This document shows, one piece after another, positions 7,361 through 8,797 of a stretch of DNA of 8,797 nt. Source of the stretch: an uncultured Clostridium sp. (GTDB lineage: Bacteria > Bacillota > Clostridia > TANB77 > CAG-465); NCBI GenBank assembly GCA_900554875.1, contig USJA01000035.1, positions 1 through 8,797 of the forward strand, read 5' to 3'. Below the pieces are notes generated by a model, which saw only the letters and a list, made by a program, of their open reading frames with translations, had not been told where the DNA came from and made no database searches. Numbering within the stretch: the first letter of the stretch is position 1; every line of letters starts with the position of its first letter. The position numbers were made by a program, and so were the translations under genes.

Positions 7361-7624
7361 CTATTCCCCCAATTCATTTTCTAACTCTAATAATACGTTT
7401 TTCATACTTTCATTATCTAAGTGTAATTTTGTACTAAGTTTATTCTTAGTTATATAACTCCTACATTTATTTATGCATTCATGAGACTTACACATATATA
7501 TTCCTCTTGAGTTTATTTTTCCACTTTTATCATATATTGCTTTTCCATTTTTACTTACTATTCTAAATAGTTCATTTTTATTTTTTTTATCCCTACATAT
7601 TATACAACTTCGTATAGGATTCAT
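7361..7624 (-). CDS. ylxR: YlxR/RnpM family RNA-binding protein (RNase P modulator)
   Basis: An 87-residue protein of the YlxR (DUF448) family. In Bacillus subtilis this protein, renamed RnpM, binds RNase P RNA and modulates its activity. Evidence is the N-terminal PIRSCIICR block (3-11) matching the family signature P-x-R-x-C-x-x-C, the central FRIV strand (20-23), and SRGIYMCKSHEC (39-50) in place of the common GRGAYVC segment. Cys7, Cys10, Cys45 and Cys50 may pair as a metal or fold-stabilising set, with an extra Cys54. The ATG (7624-7622) follows AGGAGA (7637-7632) by 7 bases. It sits 14 bases after nusA and two bases before infB, so the ylxQ gene usually found here is missing. Stop is TAG. 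Confidence 0.93.
   Translation of the reverse strand: MNPIRSCIICRDKKNKNELFRIVSKNGKAIYDKSGKINSRGIYMCKSHECINKCRSYITKNKLSTKLHLDNESMKNVLLELENELGE
7366..7370 (-). promoter_or_regulatory. G-rich ribosome binding site supporting the infB TTG start
   Basis: GGGGG (followed by AA) within the last codons of ylxR, 7 bases before the TTG at 7358-7356 and 16 bases before the alternative ATG at 7349. It can pair with CCUCC of 16S rRNA using one G-U pair. The spacing favours the TTG start. A GGG directly before the ATG is a poorer option. Confidence 0.5.
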
Positions 7625-7638
7625 ATTTATCTCTCCTA

Positions 7639-8703
7639 TTATTCAACAACAACTTCTTTTATTTGTGTCTCTGTTTTTATATCAATTTTCCATCCTGTAA
7701 GTATTGCTGCAAGTCTTACATTTTGACCACTTGCACCGATAGCATAAGACAATGCCTCATCAGGTACAACAACAGTAGCTATTTTTTCCTCATCATTAAT
7801 GTCTATGGCAAGAATTGGTGCTGGTGACAATGCATTTATTATATAACTTGGTATATCATCACTATATGGTATAACATCTATTCTTTCTCCACCAAGTTCA
7901 TCAATTATTGGTTGAATTCTAACACCTTTTTTTCCAACTAAACTTCCAATTGGATCAATATTTTCATCATTAGAATATACAGCAATTTTTGTTCTACTTC
8001 CTGCTTCTCTTGCTACAGCCTTTATTTCAACAATACCATCTATAATTTCAGGTACTTCTAGTTCAAACAATTTTTTTACAAAGTTTGGATCTTTTCTTGA
8101 TAAAACAATTTGAGGTCCAAATTTTCCAGATTCTGTTACACTTACAACATATGCTTTTATTCTTTGATGTGGTTTTAATTCTTCTGTTTTTACCTGTTCC
8201 TTTACTGGAATTAAAGCCTCTACTCTACCAAGATCAACTATTGTTCCGAATTTATCATTTTTTTGAACAACCCCTACTACTATTTGACCTTCCTTATCTG
8301 AATATTGTGTATATACAAGATTACGTTCTGCCTCTCTTAAACGTTGAACTATAATTTGTTTTCCAGCAACTGCCGCAATTCTACCAAAATTCTTTGGTGT
8401 TACTTCTACATTTACAACGCTTCCAATTTTTGCTCTTTTAGATATTTGCAAAGCTTCTGGTAAAGATATTTCTTTATTTTTATCCTCAACTTTCTCAACT
8501 ACTGTTTTTACAGCATATACCTTTATATTTTGTTCATTTATATCAACAATTATATCCTCAGTAGTTTCATAATTCTTCTTGTAAGCAGCTTCTAATGCCA
8601 TCTTTAATGACTCAATTAAATATTCTCTTGTTATTCCTTTTTCTTCATATATTTCATCAATTGCATTAAATAATTCCTTTGAACTTATTTTATCACTTTT
8701 CAT
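7639..8703 (-). CDS. nusA: Transcription termination/antitermination protein NusA
   Basis: A 354-residue RNA polymerase-binding elongation factor that promotes pausing, intrinsic termination and antitermination. Domains in order: N-terminal RNAP-binding domain (about 1-126), S1 domain (about 135-200, GQIVVGVVQKND onward), KH1 (about 205-275) with REAGSRTKIAV (232-242) and GKKG (257-260), and KH2 (about 285-345) with AIGASGQNVRLAA (321-333) and LTGWKIDI. The enterobacterial C-terminal acidic repeats are absent, as is normal for Bacillota (B. subtilis NusA has 371 residues). The KH2 loop reads GASG, without the usual basic residue (commonly GK-x-G or GRRG). The ATG (8703-8701) is 8 bases after GGGGGAG (8718-8712). 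Its stop is 14 bases before ylxR, and it lies downstream of a rimP-like end, as in the canonical operon. Confidence 0.97.
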   Translation of the reverse strand: MKSDKISSKELFNAIDEIYEEKGITREYLIESLKMALEAAYKKNYETTEDIIVDINEQNIKVYAVKTVVEKVEDKNKEISLPEALQISKRAKIGSVVNVEVTPKNFGRIAAVAGKQIIVQRLREAERNLVYTQYSDKEGQIVVGVVQKNDKFGTIVDLGRVEALIPVKEQVKTEELKPHQRIKAYVVSVTESGKFGPQIVLSRKDPNFVKKLFELEVPEIIDGIVEIKAVAREAGSRTKIAVYSNDENIDPIGSLVGKKGVRIQPIIDELGGERIDVIPYSDDIPSYIINALSPAPILAIDINDEEKIATVVVPDEALSYAIGASGQNVRLAAILTGWKIDIKTETQIKEVVVE

Positions 8704-8721
8704 CTTTTAAACTCCCCCTAA

Positions 8722-8797
8722 TTAAAATTTCTTTAATTTATTGATATTAACATTATCTTTATCTTTAAAAGCACTTTCAAAATCATAAATAGTATGT
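8722..8797 (-). CDS. rimP: C-terminal end of probable ribosome maturation factor RimP (partial)
   Basis: Only the last 24 codons lie in the window, beginning HTIYDFES and ending INKLKKF with stop TAA (8724-8722), 18 bases before the nusA ATG. The sequence alone is too short for a firm family call. The assignment rests mainly on position, because rimP precedes nusA in nearly all bacteria with this operon. A beta strand of the TIYDF type is also plausible near the end of the RimP SH3-like C-terminal domain. RimP assists 30S subunit maturation. A second frame is also open here (stopping a few bases further on), but its translation is less protein-like. Confidence 0.55.
   Translation of the reverse strand, partial: HTIYDFESAFKDKDNVNINKLKKF

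Noticed and set aside
5637..7457. Plus-strand open frames opposite infB and ylxR, and a 97-residue minus-strand frame at 6548-6841
   Set aside because: These are shadows of infB and ylxR. Their Ile/Ser/Phe/Cys-rich composition follows from the Asn-rich codons of the linker read in other frames.
8085..8354. Plus-strand open frame of 89 codons opposite nusA
   Set aside because: It is antisense to the S1/KH coding region, Leu/Phe-rich, and lacks any recognisable motif.

Overview
The window is strongly AT-rich (GC by eye well under one third), and every gene I can support lies on the minus strand. Gene order, a NusA without C-terminal acidic repeats, YlxR, NrnA and good Shine-Dalgarno sequences all point to a low-GC Gram-positive bacterium (Bacillota). 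A clostridial or related gut lineage is most likely; this is inference, since no marker here gives a genus.

Right part (8797 down to 2299): the conserved transcription/translation operon, read right to left. It runs rimP (only the C-terminal end is present), nusA, ylxR (rnpM), infB, rbfA, nrnA and truB. Junctions are tight: 18 nt, 14 nt, 2 nt, 3 nt, 16 nt and a 17-nt overlap. Together these genes mature the 30S subunit (RimP, RbfA), control elongation and termination (NusA), modulate RNase P (YlxR), start translation (IF2), degrade nanoRNA and pAp (NrnA) and make tRNA pseudouridine 55 (TruB). The usual ylxQ gene between ylxR and infB is absent. IF2 is unusually long because of an Asn-rich N-terminal linker. 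A textbook intrinsic terminator starts at the truB stop codon and closes the operon, with no ribF or rpsO following.

Intergenic region (2110-2298): this holds the truB terminator and then a near-consensus sigma-A promoter (TTGACA, 17 nt, TAAAAT) that drives the next unit.

Left part (2109 to 1): a two-gene operon (at least) for secreted or surface proteins with type IV pilin-like N-termini. Both share a homologous stalk of about 160 residues but carry different C-terminal modules. The first (955-2109) ends in a LamG/concanavalin A-like domain. The second (1-939, cut by the window edge) has an unrecognised, probably beta-rich C-terminal region. This looks like a 'modular pilin' arrangement and is the most interesting part of the window. 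The plus strand shows no convincing gene.
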